DNA of 64,000 bases from Deltaproteobacteria bacterium (GCA_021737785.1 JAIPDI010000006.1:62001-126000), one strand, 5' to 3'; shown: positions 43,323-53,348, numbered from the stretch's first letter. A program made the numbers and translations. Notes: a model not told the origin generated them from the letters alone.

Positions 43323-43426
43323 CGTCATTCCGGCGAAAGCCGGAATCCAGTGTCTTTTTGATAAGTTAAATGTTCTGGATGCCGGTCGAAGATCCCGTAC
43401 TTGCGGGGATCAAGTCCGGCATGACG
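43323..43426. repeat. Palindromic repeat (GTCATTCCGGC type), second copy
   Basis: Begins CGTCATTCCGGCGAAAGCCG and ends GTCCGGCATGACG. The left part folds as CCGGC-GAAA-GCCGG; the ends pair as CGTCAT and ATGACG. It is related to 16228-16307 and lies between the baeRF and mscS genes. Confidence 0.65.
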
Positions 43427-43466
43427 TGAGAATGGACTCTCAAGCTATTAAGTATTGCAAAAAAAA

Positions 43467-44567
43467 ATGGGTCGAAGCATGACGGACCGGATCGTCGGCT
43501 ACCTCAAAAACTGGGAAAGCTATGCACTGAGCCTTGGGATTCTGTTGAGTGCAGTGGTTTGCGGTATCATCCTTCATTATCTGCTCTTCAAGTTCATGGC
43601 GCGGGTATCCAGGGGATTTGGGACCATAACGGCTGCATCCATAGTGAAATATTGCCGTCCGCCATCCAGGCTTCTACTGCCGCTTCTGGTACTTCGATTG
43701 TCATTACCCCTTGCTGAAATGACTCCAGAGGTTCGGAATTTTGCGGACCATACCCTGGGGCTGGGCATCATTTTGGCGCTGGCCTGGTTAATGGTCAAGC
43801 TGGCCTATGTCGGAGAAGTGCTCATTCTCCATAGATTCGATACCACCGAAAAGGATAATCTCAGGGCCAGGAGGATGCAGACCCAGATCGTGGTCCTTCG
43901 CAGAATCGTGATCGCGGTAATCGTCGTTCTTGCCTTTGCCACCATATTGATGAGCTTTTCAAAGGTGCGGCAACTGGGTACGAGCATTTTGGCATCTGCG
44001 GGGATATTGGGGATCATCCTGGGGTTTGCAGCGCAGCGGTCCATTGCCACCCTCTTTGCAGGATTTCAGGTGGCCGTGGCCCAGCCGATCAGGCTTGACG
44101 ATGTGGTGATTGTTGAAAACGAATGGGGGAGGATTGAAGAAATCACGCTTACCTATGTTGTGGTTCGGATCTGGGATTTGAGACGTCTGGTGGTGCCCGT
44201 CACTTACTTTCTGGAAAAACCTTTTCAGAATTGGACCCGGGTCTCCGCAAACCTCTTGGGCTCCGTATTTGTGTATGTGGATTATTCTGTGCCTGTCCAG
44301 GCCGTAAGGGAGGCGCTGCAGCGAATTGTTGAAAATTCGGAGCATTGGGATGGCAACGTTTGTGTCCTCCAGGTGACAGACGTCTCTGAACACACTTTGG
44401 AACTTAGGGCGCTCATGAGTGCCTCGGATTCATCAAGGGCCTGGGAATTGCGCTGCCAGGTAAGAGAACGCCTCGTGGAATTCATTCAGAAGACCTATCC
44501 GGAAGCGCTCCCCCTCCTGAGGACGGAACTGCGGGGGCCTCAGGAAATAGTGTCGAAGACTGCATAA
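43467..44567 (+). CDS. MscS-family mechanosensitive channel
   Basis: A membrane protein of about 366 residues. Hydrophobic segments lie near 20-45, 60-80, 95-115, 145-165 and the pore helix 175-200 (LGTSILASAGILGIILGFAA), rich in Gly and Ala as in MscS TM3. The beta domain follows (QPIRLDDVVIVENEWGRIEE, then ITLTYVVVRIWDLRRLVVP) and an alpha/beta C-terminal domain closes the cage. It relieves osmotic downshock in the inner membrane. There is no ribosome site; the ATG at 43467 or that at 43479 may be used. More membrane helices than the three of E. coli MscS place it with the five-helix subgroup. It stands between a repeat and the selenoprotein gene. Confidence 0.85.
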   Translation: MGRSMTDRIVGYLKNWESYALSLGILLSAVVCGIILHYLLFKFMARVSRGFGTITAASIVKYCRPPSRLLLPLLVLRLSLPLAEMTPEVRNFADHTLGLGIILALAWLMVKLAYVGEVLILHRFDTTEKDNLRARRMQTQIVVLRRIVIAVIVVLAFATILMSFSKVRQLGTSILASAGILGIILGFAAQRSIATLFAGFQVAVAQPIRLDDVVIVENEWGRIEEITLTYVVVRIWDLRRLVVPVTYFLEKPFQNWTRVSANLLGSVFVYVDYSVPVQAVREALQRIVENSEHWDGNVCVLQVTDVSEHTLELRALMSASDSSRAWELRCQVRERLVEFIQKTYPEALPLLRTELRGPQEIVSKTA

Positions 44568-44756
44568 TCATGGACATCCGGTTATTGCGCTACGCCATCC
44601 TCCACGTGGAATACAGGATAAACCCCATTACGTCTCGACGTCGTCTCGCGTAAGATGACCTCATGAAAATTGAACCCTTCTTTTTCATAAATGCCATGTG
44701 TCTGAATTGGCAAACGATCATTTCTCGAATAATGAACTGGTCCGGAGGATAAGCAG

Positions 44757-46124
44757 ATGCCTTCTCAAAGGCTGTTGGTCATCGGAGGGAATGCGGCAGG
44801 GATGACTGCGGCCGCAAAGGCCGCGCGGCTCAATAAGGAGCTGGAAATTACGGTATTTGAAAAGGGCCGCCACGTCTCCTATGCGGCCTGAGGAATTCCT
44901 TATCTTATCGGCCGGGTGGTCGATAGTCCCAGGCATCTGATAGCAAAAACTCCGGAAGCGTTATGGGAGGAACAGGGCGTTGTTGTAAAGGTGCTCCACC
45001 AGGTGGAAGAGATCGACCTGAAACAGACGAGGATACGTCTTCGAGAGCAGGACAATCCCGACACCTGGTGGGAAGCCTATGATATGCTTATGATCGCTAC
45101 GGGCGCGCTCCCGATCAGGCCGCCGGTGGAAGGCATCGCCGCCAGAGGAATATTCGGAATTAACACCCTGCAGAGCGGTCTGGAGGTGATGGCGTTTATT
45201 GAAGAGAGAGGCCCGAAAAATGCTGTGGTTATCGGAGGGGGGTATATCGGTCTTGAGATGGCGGAAAATCTTATTTTGCGGGGGATGCACGTCAGTCTCA
45301 TAGAAAGGGCCCCGGAGGTGATGGGGACCCTGGACCCGGACATGGGAACGCTGGTTTCAAAAGCGCTGATCGATATAGGGGTAAAGCTTTATAGAAAAGA
45401 AAGCCTTGAAGGCTTCGAGGTCAGCAAAAAACACGTTCAAAGCGTGGTAACCGACAAGAGGACATTGCCGGCCGACCTGGTTATCCTTGGCATGGGCGTA
45501 AAACCCAACGTTTCCCTTGCCAAAGAAGCAGGAATTAAACTTGGCCTGAGCGGGGCCGTCCAGGTGGATGATACCATGCGAACCAGCGACGACAATGTGT
45601 GGGCTGGAGGGGATTGCGCCGAATCCTTCCATCTGATCAGCAGACGGCCTGTAAACATCGCCCTGGGTACAGTGGCCAACAAGCACGGCCGGGTCGCCGG
45701 GACGAATATGAGCGGCGGGTACGCTGTTTTTCCGGGGTTGGTGGGGACCGCCGTCAGCAAGATATGCTCACTGGAAGTGGCCAGGACCGGTCTTCAGGAG
45801 AAAGAACTTCAGCAAACCGGGAGAGAATATGTGTCGGCGGTTATAGAAAGCACAACACGAGCAAGCTATTATCCGGATGCAGGCACAATTTCAGTGAAAA
45901 TCCTGGCTGAAAAGGGGAACGGGAGGCTGCTTGGAGGTCAAATCGTTGGGAAGGAGGGTGCTGCCAAACGTATTGACATATTGGCAACGGCACTGCACGC
46001 CGGGATGACCGTGGAGGAAATCGCAGACCTCGATCTAAGCTACGCGCCTCCCTATTCCCCTTTGTGGGATCCGGTGGCCATCGGCGCTCGTATCGCTATG
46101 AAAAAACTGGCTGAACATCAGTGA
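44757..46124 (+). CDS. CoA-disulfide-reductase-like flavoprotein with selenocysteine (in-frame TGA) at the catalytic position
   Basis: From the ATG at 44757 (GGAGG 8 bases upstream) the frame runs 456 codons with one TGA at 44889-44891, codon 45. Before it are the FAD motif (LLVIGGNAAGMTAAAKAARL) and HVSYAA, and after it GIPYLIGR. In CoA-disulfide reductases and NADH oxidases this stretch is SYAxCGxPY, so TGA replaces exactly the redox-active Cys (Cys43 of the staphylococcal enzyme; Cys42 in the paralogue at 50055). The rest is intact: NAD motif VVIGGGYIGLEMAENLI, GVKPNVSLAKEAG and dimerisation domain SYYPDAGTISVKILAEKG. A hairpin 12-35 bases past the TGA could be the SECIS. It should reduce CoA or protein disulfides, persulfides or O2 with NAD(P)H. 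The rubrerythrin gene follows by 63 bases. Confidence 0.85.
44904..44926 (+). promoter_or_regulatory. Putative bacterial SECIS hairpin
   Basis: CTTATCGGCC pairs with GGTCGATAG (one bulged T, one G-U) and leaves a GGGT loop, 22-25 bases after the TGA at 44889. Bacterial SECIS elements lie within the coding region just after the UGA, with a short stem and G/U in the apical loop, at about this distance. Confidence 0.6.
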
Positions 46125-46187
46125 AAGAACGTTTTGTCTCGGTTGACCCTTGGTCGTCAGCCGATATCATCATTGGAGGAGAATACC

Positions 46188-46736
46188 ATGAAACAGATGA
46201 CCGAGCAGAATCTTATCAACGCCTTCGGGGGAGAAAGCATGGCCAATATGCGATATCGTCATTTCGCAAAAAAGGCAGACGATGAGAAACGCGCGAATGT
46301 GGCGAGGCTGTTTCGCGCCATATCCCATGCCGAGTTTATCCACGCAGGCGATCACTACCGCGAGTTGAGACACCTTAACGATGGGTTTGTCGCTAACAGC
46401 ATGGGGGCCTTCGGTCCCGGTGATACCCTGAAGAATCTGGAATTGGCCATCGCCGGCGAGACATTTGAGATAGAAGAGATGTATCCCGCCTATATGGAGA
46501 TCGCAAAATTTCAAGAAGAAAAAGGCGCCTACAGGAGCTTTGAATGGTCCTACAAAACAGAAAAAATGCACAAGGCCCTGTTTGAAAAGGCAAAATCCGC
46601 AGTGGCAGAAGACCGGGACGCCGACCTGGGTCCCATCCAGGTATGCGAAGTGTGCGGGTACACCCTTGAGGGCGAAGCGCCGGATCAATGTCCGGTTTGC
46701 GGCGCGCAGAAAGAAAAGTTCAGCGCTTTCCAATGA
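46188..46736 (+). CDS. Rubrerythrin
   Basis: A 182-residue protein with GGAGGAG before the ATG. The N-terminal four-helix ferritin-like domain has di-iron ligands in NAFGGESMANMRYRHFA, SHAEFIHAGDH, AIAGETFEIEEMYPAYM and EWSYKTEKMHKALFEKA. The C-terminal rubredoxin-like Fe(Cys)4 domain has CEVCGYTL and CPVCGA. Rubrerythrin reduces hydrogen peroxide in the cytoplasm of anaerobes, with electrons from rubredoxin-type donors. It follows the selenoprotein flavoprotein gene closely, and that protein could be its reductase; this is inferred from position only. Confidence 0.9.
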   Translation: MKQMTEQNLINAFGGESMANMRYRHFAKKADDEKRANVARLFRAISHAEFIHAGDHYRELRHLNDGFVANSMGAFGPGDTLKNLELAIAGETFEIEEMYPAYMEIAKFQEEKGAYRSFEWSYKTEKMHKALFEKAKSAVAEDRDADLGPIQVCEVCGYTLEGEAPDQCPVCGAQKEKFSAFQ

Positions 46737-46924
46737 TTTTTTGGGTTCATAGGACACTGTTGAACGCCGTACATTCCGAGAACCGGTCGTCCTCCACCTT
46801 TACATTCCAGTGAACGGTATTATTTTATAGGGGAGTTTTTTGGATTTCGAAATAATGCCATGACACAGTTTTCTCGTTATCCATGTTTCATTTACGGATA
46901 CGGGAACAGAGGAGGACTTTACAT

Positions 46925-49348
46925 ATGCAATACACTCAAGGAGATAAGAATTCGATGCTGCCGCGGGATATTTCAATACTTCCGCTGAGGAATACGGTAG
47001 CATATCCATTTTCGGTGATGCCCCTGATTGTGGGAGTTCGACGATCCGTCAAACTTATTGAAAAGGCAGCCGAAGGCGATGGAATCATTGGTCTTGTCGC
47101 ATCAAGAGACGGGGCGATCGAGGAACCCAACCCCGGACAAACCTATGAAGTAGGAACCCTTGCAAAAATTGAGCGGATTGTCCAGGAATCCGGAGATAAT
47201 CTGCAGATCGTGGTCAGGGGGATCGAACGTTTTCGAATCGACAACTGGCTTTCCACCACCCCATATCTCAGGGCGCATGCCGTGAAGGCGCCTGAGATAG
47301 TGGAACAGGACGTTGAGATGGACGCCCTGATGCGGAGTCTCGAGGAGGTAACGGAAGAAATAATAGAGGTTTCCCCGAATCTGCCTAAGGAGGTAGGTAA
47401 ATTCCTCCGCCACATTAAAGATCCCGGCCAATTGGTGTATATTGTAGCGGCCACAGTAAACCTGGACGTAAAAAAGGGCCAGGCGCTGCTTGAACTGGAT
47501 GGCATGAAGGACAAACTGCGGATGCTTGTTGCACATCTCTCCAGGGAAAAGGAAGTCATGAGCCTGAACAAGAAAATACGTTCCGAGGCCCACGAAGAGA
47601 TGGACAAGGCCCAGAGAGACTATTACTTGCGCCAACAGCTCAAGGCGATTCAGAAAGAATTGGGGGAAAGCACCGAGGGTGCCTCGGCCTCCGATGAATA
47701 CGCCGAGAAGCTAAAGGAGGCAGGATTGCCTCCAGAGGCCATGAAGGAGGCGGAGAGGGAACTTGCCCGCCTCTCCAACATGTCTTCCCAAGCCCCTGAG
47801 TACTCTATCATCAAGACGTATCTGGATTGGCTTCTGGAACTCCCTTGGACCAAAGCCAGCGAAGACCAGATGGATATTAAATCTGCGCGCACAATCCTGG
47901 ATGAAGACCATTACGATCTTGAGGAGGTCAAAGAGCGGATTATTGAATATCTGGCGGTCCGCAAGCTGCTCGCGGAACGTTCGGACCAGGCCGGTGAAGA
48001 GAAAGACACTGAAGGGAAAATCGAGGGGATGGGCGCGATTCTGTGCTTTGCAGGGCCCCCGGGAGTCGGTAAGACCAGCCTGGGACAGAGTATTGCCCGG
48101 GCCCTGGGTCGACGCTTTACCAGAATGAGTCTGGGCGGCATGCGGGACGAGGCGGAAATCCGCGGTCATCGCAGGACCTATATCGGCGCCATGCCCGGCC
48201 GCATTATCCAGGCCATTAAGCGCGCCGGGACCCGCAATCCCGTCTTCATGCTGGATGAGGTGGACAAGGTCGGCAGCGACTGGCGAGGCGATCCAAGCAG
48301 CGCACTGTTAGAGGTGCTCGATCCCGCCCAAAACCATGCTTTTCGAGACCATTATCTGGATGTGGATTTTGACCTCAGTGACGTGATGTTTATCACCACG
48401 GCGAATCAGCTTGAAACGATTCCATCCCCTTTGCGGGATCGGATGGAGATTATCCAGCTGGATGGATATACGGAATACGAAAAACTTCATATTGCGCAGA
48501 GATTTCTCGTTTCACGGCAGTTGAAGGCCAACGGCCTCAGAGAGGAAGAGATGGATTTCGAGGATGAAGCCATTCGAAAGATCGTTCAGGATTACACCCG
48601 GGAAGCAGGTGTCCGAAATCTGGAGAGAAATATCGGGGCGGTATGCCGCAAAGGGGCGGTCGGAATCGCAGAAGGCCAAATCAAGCACATCCATGTGACT
48701 CCCGAGGTGGTCAGGTCATATCTTAAAAAGGAACGGTTTGAATCGGAACTGTCCGAAGTCATCGAAATACCCGGGATTGCCACAGGGTTGGCGGTTACCC
48801 CTGTGGGGGGCGACATTCTGTTTGTGGAGGCTACCCTTATGAACGGCAAAGGTCGGCTGACGTTGACGGGCCAGTTAGGGGACGTGATGAAGGAAAGCGC
48901 ACAGATCGCCCACAGCTATGTTCGCTCCAAGATCAACACGTTGCAGCTGGACCTCTCTCTTTTCAAGACCGCCGATATCCACGTGCACGTGCCTGCGGGC
49001 GCCATACCCAAGGACGGTCCCTCTGCCGGGCTCGCCATGGTCACGGCGGTTATCAGCCTCTGCAGCGGCCGGCCCGTCCGGAGCGATGTGGGTCTTACCG
49101 GAGAGGTGACCCTTCGGGGCAGGGTTCTGCCGGTGGGGGGCATTAAGATGAAGCTGCTTGCTGCACATCGTGCAGGGCTCAAAACCGTGATTCTTCCGAA
49201 GCGCAATGAGAAGGATCTGGAAGAACTTCCTGAAGAGGTGAGGGAGGATCTGAACATTGTGCTGGTGGAAACCATAGACGAGGCCTTAGAGGAGGCCCTA
49301 TGCTCTGAGAAAAAAGAGGTGGATCTGCATATGGTTGCCAACGGCTGA
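46925..49348 (+). CDS. lon: ATP-dependent protease Lon
   Basis: A 807-residue Lon protease. The ATG at 46925 has GGAGG 9 bases upstream; the frame upstream of it is open but without a better site. Order: N-terminal substrate domain (ILPLRNTVAYPFSVMPLIVG), helical part, AAA+ domain with Walker A GPPGVGKT at 377-384 and FMLDEVDKVG, and the C-terminal protease with Ser700 in KDGPSAG and Lys743 in GGIKMK. It degrades misfolded and regulatory proteins. Its position between rubrerythrin and the CoA-disulfide reductase suggests a stress function, though Lon genes are also often isolated. A strong terminator follows. Confidence 0.97.
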   Translation: MQYTQGDKNSMLPRDISILPLRNTVAYPFSVMPLIVGVRRSVKLIEKAAEGDGIIGLVASRDGAIEEPNPGQTYEVGTLAKIERIVQESGDNLQIVVRGIERFRIDNWLSTTPYLRAHAVKAPEIVEQDVEMDALMRSLEEVTEEIIEVSPNLPKEVGKFLRHIKDPGQLVYIVAATVNLDVKKGQALLELDGMKDKLRMLVAHLSREKEVMSLNKKIRSEAHEEMDKAQRDYYLRQQLKAIQKELGESTEGASASDEYAEKLKEAGLPPEAMKEAERELARLSNMSSQAPEYSIIKTYLDWLLELPWTKASEDQMDIKSARTILDEDHYDLEEVKERIIEYLAVRKLLAERSDQAGEEKDTEGKIEGMGAILCFAGPPGVGKTSLGQSIARALGRRFTRMSLGGMRDEAEIRGHRRTYIGAMPGRIIQAIKRAGTRNPVFMLDEVDKVGSDWRGDPSSALLEVLDPAQNHAFRDHYLDVDFDLSDVMFITTANQLETIPSPLRDRMEIIQLDGYTEYEKLHIAQRFLVSRQLKANGLREEEMDFEDEAIRKIVQDYTREAGVRNLERNIGAVCRKGAVGIAEGQIKHIHVTPEVVRSYLKKERFESELSEVIEIPGIATGLAVTPVGGDILFVEATLMNGKGRLTLTGQLGDVMKESAQIAHSYVRSKINTLQLDLSLFKTADIHVHVPAGAIPKDGPSAGLAMVTAVISLCSGRPVRSDVGLTGEVTLRGRVLPVGGIKMKLLAAHRAGLKTVILPKRNEKDLEELPEEVREDLNIVLVETIDEALEEALCSEKKEVDLHMVANG

Positions 49349-49379
49349 TAAGACCCCTTGCGGTCTTCCATGAAAGGGT

Positions 49380-49410
49380 CCGGGAGCGTGCCTCCCGGGC
49401 TCTTTTTTTT
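49380..49410 (+). terminator. Rho-independent terminator of lon
   Basis: CCGGGAG pairs with CTCCCGG across a five-base loop and is followed by GCTC and eight T. It lies 32 bases after the lon stop codon. Confidence 0.9.
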
Positions 49411-49659
49411 CATACCGGGAAAATCATGAAAGAGCCCCTCTCGGGAGAGGGTTCCATGAAGAGTGATAGGGAATTCCCCTGATCGACAACCCGTTTGAGT
49501 AATGCCTTTAGCTTAACGATCTGAGGGTCACCACACCTTCTATCCCCCCGTATTCACATATTGACGGGGCTTAAGTTAAGGGTTGAGTTGTTGGCGATTG
49601 ACGTTTCCCACTCTGCATGAGAACTCGGCAAAGAAGATATCTCCTTGCCGCTGAATACC

Positions 49660-49815
49660 TAGAGTCTGAACGGAAACCCGGGAAATCAAGAAACAGTCAA
49701 TTGTGAGAATCCGTTTTGTTAAGCTTAAATTTATTCCATCAATTTTCAATATTGAAATCTTCAATATTCAATTGTGCCTGAATCACGCCAAGGCGTGATT
49801 TTCGTTCAGGCACTA
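49660..49815 (+). repeat. MITE-like inverted-repeat element, copy C
   Basis: Starts TAGAGTCTGAACGGAAACCC and ends with the same hairpin as copy B (49774-49813) and ACTA. The flanking bases are CC and CC. The middle contains TTCCATCAATTTTCAATATT as in copy A. No coding capacity. Confidence 0.8.
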
Positions 49816-50054
49816 CCTGTTCTCTTGTTTCCGAATACACGATCCACCCTATTCCCCCGCTAATATTGTATCGATTAACCTAAACAGGGTTTCACTACCG
49901 TGGGTCGCCGATGAGCGATATGTGTCTATTTTGTTTCAGCTCTCGGAAAGAGATCCCCACGCGTTCGCGAGAATTACCCATAAACCAACTTCTCTGCAGG
50001 TTTTTCTGCAAGGCAGGATTACAGATTTTCAGGACGAACACGGGAGAACGACTG

Positions 50055-51722
50055 ATGAGACTTATCGTTGTGGGAGGCGTTGCAGGCGGCGCCACTGCAG
50101 TGACACGCGCCAGAAGACTTTCCGAAACTGCGGACATTGTCCTGTTTGAACGCGGATTCTATGTGTCCTATGCCAATTGCGGATTGCCCTATTACATCGG
50201 AGGAGAAATCGAAAAGCGGGATGATCTGTTCATCGCCTCTCCGGAGCGGCTCAAGGCCAGATATCGTATTGACGTGAGAACCTCACAGGAGGTTATGGAG
50301 ATAGACCGAAGCGTAAAGGAGGTTACGGTAAAGGACCACACCACCCAAGAGGTATTCAGGGAAGGTTATGACAAACTCATTCTCTCCCCCGGTGCCCGCC
50401 CGACAATGCCCCCGATTCCCGGCATAAACTCCGGCAAGGTCTTTACCTTGAGGGATCTGCCGAATTCGGACAGCATTAAGCACCACCTGGCCGGGAATAA
50501 CATTAACTCCGCAGTGATAGTGGGAGGCGGATCCATCGGACTGGAATCGGCTGAAAATTTCAGCCGTCAGGGTGTGTCGGTGAGTATTGTAGAAATGGGC
50601 GATCAGGTGATGCCGGGCCTGGACTACGACATGGCGGTACTCATTCACCGGCACCTGCGGGATCAAGATATCGATCTTCATCTGGGGGAGAGTGTCGACC
50701 GGTTTCATGAACAGGAAGACCGCATCGTGGTCAGCACCGCGAAAGGCCTCAACATAACAACCGACCTGGTGTTGCTTTCCATCGGCGTAAGGCCGGAAAA
50801 GATCCTTGCAGAGAAATCGGGATTGTCCATAGGAGAGCGCGGGGGGATCGTGGTGGATGATACGATGCGCACCTCGGATCCGGACATTTATGCCATAGGT
50901 GACGCCATAGAGGTTCAGGATTTTGTCTCAGGCGAAAAGCGTCTGCTCGCTCTGGCAGGCCCGGCCAACCGGCAGGGAAGAATTGCGGCGGACAATGTAA
51001 TGGGCCGTCAATCCCGATTTACGCCCGTTTTGGGAACAAACATAACCCGGGTTTTTGATTTGGTAGCGGCTTCCACGGGTAACAGCGAACGCTCCCTGAT
51101 GAGAACAGGAACACCGTACAGGATGTCCTTCACCCATTCATATCATCACGCATCCTATTACCCCGGAAGCAGACTCCTTTCCATCAAATTGCTTTTCAAC
51201 CCGGAAGGGGGAAAACTGCTCGGTGCGCAGGTGGTGGGGGAAGAGGGTGTGGACAAACGAATTGATATACTGGCTACGGCCTTGCGAGCCGGCATGTCGG
51301 TGTACGACCTGGAAGAGTTGGAGCTTGCCTATGCACCCCAGTTCGGCTCCGCCAAAGACCCTGTCAATATCGCGGGATTTGTATCCGCCAATATACTCAG
51401 GGGGGATGTGGAGGCGGTCCATTGGAACGAACTGGAAAGCTTGGATAAGGACCGATACGTGCTGCTGGATGTACGCACGTACGAGGAGGTGAAACAGACC
51501 GGAACCATCATGGACGCCGTACATATTCATATCGACGAATTGCGGGATCGACTGTTCGAACTCGATGCCGGCAAGGTCTACATTGCGTACTGCACGGTAA
51601 GCCTGAGAGGATACATCGCATGCCGGATTCTCGTTCAAAATGGCTTTAAGGCCAAGATTCTGAGCGGCGGCTTTGAAACGTGGTCACCGGTCCAGGAAGA
51701 TAAGGAAGAGAGGAGCAGATAA
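50055..51722 (+). CDS. CoA-disulfide reductase with C-terminal rhodanese domain (persulfide reductase type)
   Basis: A 555-residue flavoprotein starting at 50055 (GGAG 9 bases upstream). FAD motif [19 protein letters not shown]; catalytic Cys42 in [16 protein letters not shown] motif [16 protein letters not shown]; dimerisation domain ([20 protein letters not shown]) with the conserved Tyr pair. The rhodanese domain (about 450-552) has active-site Cys513 in AYCTVSLRG. Fusions of this kind in Bacillus and Shewanella reduce CoA disulfide, CoA persulfide and polysulfide with NAD(P)H, using the rhodanese Cys as acceptor. It is the Cys-containing paralogue of the TGA-containing gene at 44757. It heads a long plus-strand run of redox genes. 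Confidence 0.92.
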   Translation: MRLIVVGGVAGGATAVTRARRLSETADIVLFERGFYVSYANCGLPYYIGGEIEKRDDLFIASPERLKARYRIDVRTSQEVMEIDRSVKEVTVKDHTTQEVFREGYDKLILSPGARPTMPPIPGINSGKVFTLRDLPNSDSIKHHLAGNNINSAVIVGGGSIGLESAENFSRQGVSVSIVEMGDQVMPGLDYDMAVLIHRHLRDQDIDLHLGESVDRFHEQEDRIVVSTAKGLNITTDLVLLSIGVRPEKILAEKSGLSIGERGGIVVDDTMRTSDPDIYAIGDAIEVQDFVSGEKRLLALAGPANRQGRIAADNVMGRQSRFTPVLGTNITRVFDLVAASTGNSERSLMRTGTPYRMSFTHSYHHASYYPGSRLLSIKLLFNPEGGKLLGAQVVGEEGVDKRIDILATALRAGMSVYDLEELELAYAPQFGSAKDPVNIAGFVSANILRGDVEAVHWNELESLDKDRYVLLDVRTYEEVKQTGTIMDAVHIHIDELRDRLFELDAGKVYIAYCTVSLRGYIACRILVQNGFKAKILSGGFETWSPVQEDKEERSR

Positions 51723-51876
51723 TGCGTCCGTCGCGCAAAAGAGTTTCCCTTTTCCCCACTTGATCGGATTTCGTATCACCGATCGTCCTATCTGCCATTA
51801 TCCCCGTTTCAACAGGGAACGGGGTTCAGGAGGCAGGCGGATTGACTGCGAAAGAGAGTTCCAGGGGAGGCTATGT

Positions 51877-52272
51877 ATGCAAATCTGGTTGAAAAGGGCG
51901 TATGAAGGGCCCGGTTCTCAGGACGGGACCAGAATCCTGGTAGATCGGCTGTGGCCCCGGGGTCTCAGCAAGGAAGCGGCCCATATCGACGTATGGCTCA
52001 AGGAGATAGCGCCGAGCGATACCCTCCGCAAATGGTTCGGTCACGACCCGGATAAATGGGAAGCCTTTAAGAGGCGTTACTATGGGGAATTGGAGGCTCC
52101 AGGGAATGAGGCGATTGACAAACTGGCAGAGATCGCTGCAAAAGGGAGGGTCACCCTTGTTTTCGCGGCCAAGGATGAGCGGTTTAACAATGCAGCGGCT
52201 TTAAAAGAATATCTGGAGGAAAGATTTCCTCACCGATCTGAAAACCCATACAAGGAGGATATGGCGACATGA
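51877..52272 (+). CDS. DUF488-family protein
   Basis: A 131-residue protein with GGGAGG before the ATG at 51877. The motifs [26 protein letters not shown] and [17 protein letters not shown] are those of the DUF488 family, small proteins of unknown biochemical role found often near redox and oxygen-response genes. [20 protein letters not shown] near the end matches the family C-terminus. The stop codon overlaps the next start (ATGA), so the hemerythrin-like gene is translationally coupled to it. Confidence 0.85.
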   Translation: MQIWLKRAYEGPGSQDGTRILVDRLWPRGLSKEAAHIDVWLKEIAPSDTLRKWFGHDPDKWEAFKRRYYGELEAPGNEAIDKLAEIAAKGRVTLVFAAKDERFNNAAALKEYLEERFPHRSENPYKEDMAT

Positions 52273-52817
52273 TGCCCATCGGCCCCTTGATGATCGAGCA
52301 CAGGCTCATCGAAAGAATGATCACCTTAATGACCGAGCAACTCAACCAGCTGCAAAAGGATCACCGAATCGACGTTCGGTTTATTGAACAGGCAGTCCAA
52401 TTCATGAAGGCCTATGCAGACCAGTGCCACCATGGAAAAGAGGAGGACATCCTTTTCAGGGAGCTACGGAATAAACCCATTACCCAGGAGCATGATCGAA
52501 TCATTACAGAACTCATGGAGGAACACGAGTGGGGAAGAAACACCACAGGCCGGCTCGTGGAGGCCAATGAACGCTATGGAAAGGGGGAAGACAAAGCGCT
52601 CGGCACAATAGAAGCATGTCTTAAAGACCTGGTGGCCTTTTATCCCCAACACATCCGGAAGGAAGATAAGGGCTTTTTTATACCGGTCATGGACTATTTC
52701 ACCGAAGAGGAGAAAGACGCCATGTTGAAGGAAGGGCAGGCCTTTGACAGCAATCTGATTCATCAAGAGTACGATCGCATGGTTTCCCAATTGGAAAATA
52801 ACAAGGAAAGACAGTAA
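52269..52817 (+). CDS. Hemerythrin-like HHE-domain protein
   Basis: A 182-residue protein of the hemerythrin HHE cation-binding type. Iron ligands are suggested by [33 protein letters not shown] and [20 protein letters not shown]. The last motif is the HIxxEDxxxF pattern of this family. The di-iron centre binds O2, NO or peroxide. It overlaps the DUF488 gene by 4 bases. The adjacent small gene at 52856 has its own good ribosome site and may be in the same operon. Confidence 0.85.
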   Translation: MMPIGPLMIEHRLIERMITLMTEQLNQLQKDHRIDVRFIEQAVQFMKAYADQCHHGKEEDILFRELRNKPITQEHDRIITELMEEHEWGRNTTGRLVEANERYGKGEDKALGTIEACLKDLVAFYPQHIRKEDKGFFIPVMDYFTEEEKDAMLKEGQAFDSNLIHQEYDRMVSQLENNKERQ

Positions 52818-52855
52818 AAAAAACTTCAAACCAAAGGGATAGAAGGAGGTGTGTC

Positions 52856-53071
52856 ATGGCTGTTTCGGAAAAATACGGGAAAATATCCATTCCCAAGATT
52901 GACGAGGATGAACCGGTATTTGTTCTCAGGGCCCAAGATAGGCTGGCTGAGCCCACTATCATCATGTACCAGACTTTGGCGCGATCCCACGGCGCATCCG
53001 TGACAGAAGGCATTCAGGCCCAGATAGATGCCTTCAGGGCCTGGACCGGTCAAAAGAAGCTGCCGGATTAG
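52856..53071 (+). CDS. Small conserved-looking hypothetical protein, 71 residues
   Basis: AAGGAGG 7 bases before the ATG. The product reads ISIPKIDEDEPVFVLRAQDR followed by LAEPTIIMYQTLARSHGA, and has the look of a compact helical protein. I do not recognise a family. It is probably the third gene of the DUF488/hemerythrin operon. Confidence 0.65.
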   Translation: MAVSEKYGKISIPKIDEDEPVFVLRAQDRLAEPTIIMYQTLARSHGASVTEGIQAQIDAFRAWTGQKKLPD

Positions 53072-53348
53072 GTTCCAGAAAGGTCTTTCGCGGGAACTCC
53101 CCACGGTATAAGCCCTGTGGCACGTTCATGAAATACCTCGGTTGTATCAATAAAATACGTGGTTAACCCCATTTCCGGATCGAAAAGAAGCGCATAATTT
53201 GTCGATGTCCAGGCAGAGGAATGCGTCTCGCGGTCCGCTGTGAAGGCAAATCGAACCATCCGATGAGAAAAGAGAGAACACAGGGCAAGACAGGTGATGC
53301 CACATTATCCTACCGTATTTTTGTTCATGACAGAAAAAGAGACGGCCG

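Larger units (their letters stand above)
49349..50054. other. Intergenic region with lon terminator and MITE copy C
   Basis: 706 bases. It contains the lon terminator (49380-49410) and the inverted-repeat element (49660-49815). A frame upstream of the next gene is open from 49911 but lacks a ribosome site. Confidence 0.6.

Noticed and set aside
44889-44891. TGA in the CoADR-like gene read as an ordinary nonsense mutation or sequencing error
   Set aside because: It falls exactly on the catalytic Cys codon, the rest of the gene is intact, a hairpin follows at the right distance, and a second TGA-at-Cys gene lies nearby.
53068-53259. Minus-strand frame of 63 codons between the small gene at 52856 and the CysRS-like gene
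   Set aside because: Composition is fairly protein-like, but there is no ribosome site, it overlaps the 3' end of a better gene, and no family is recognised.
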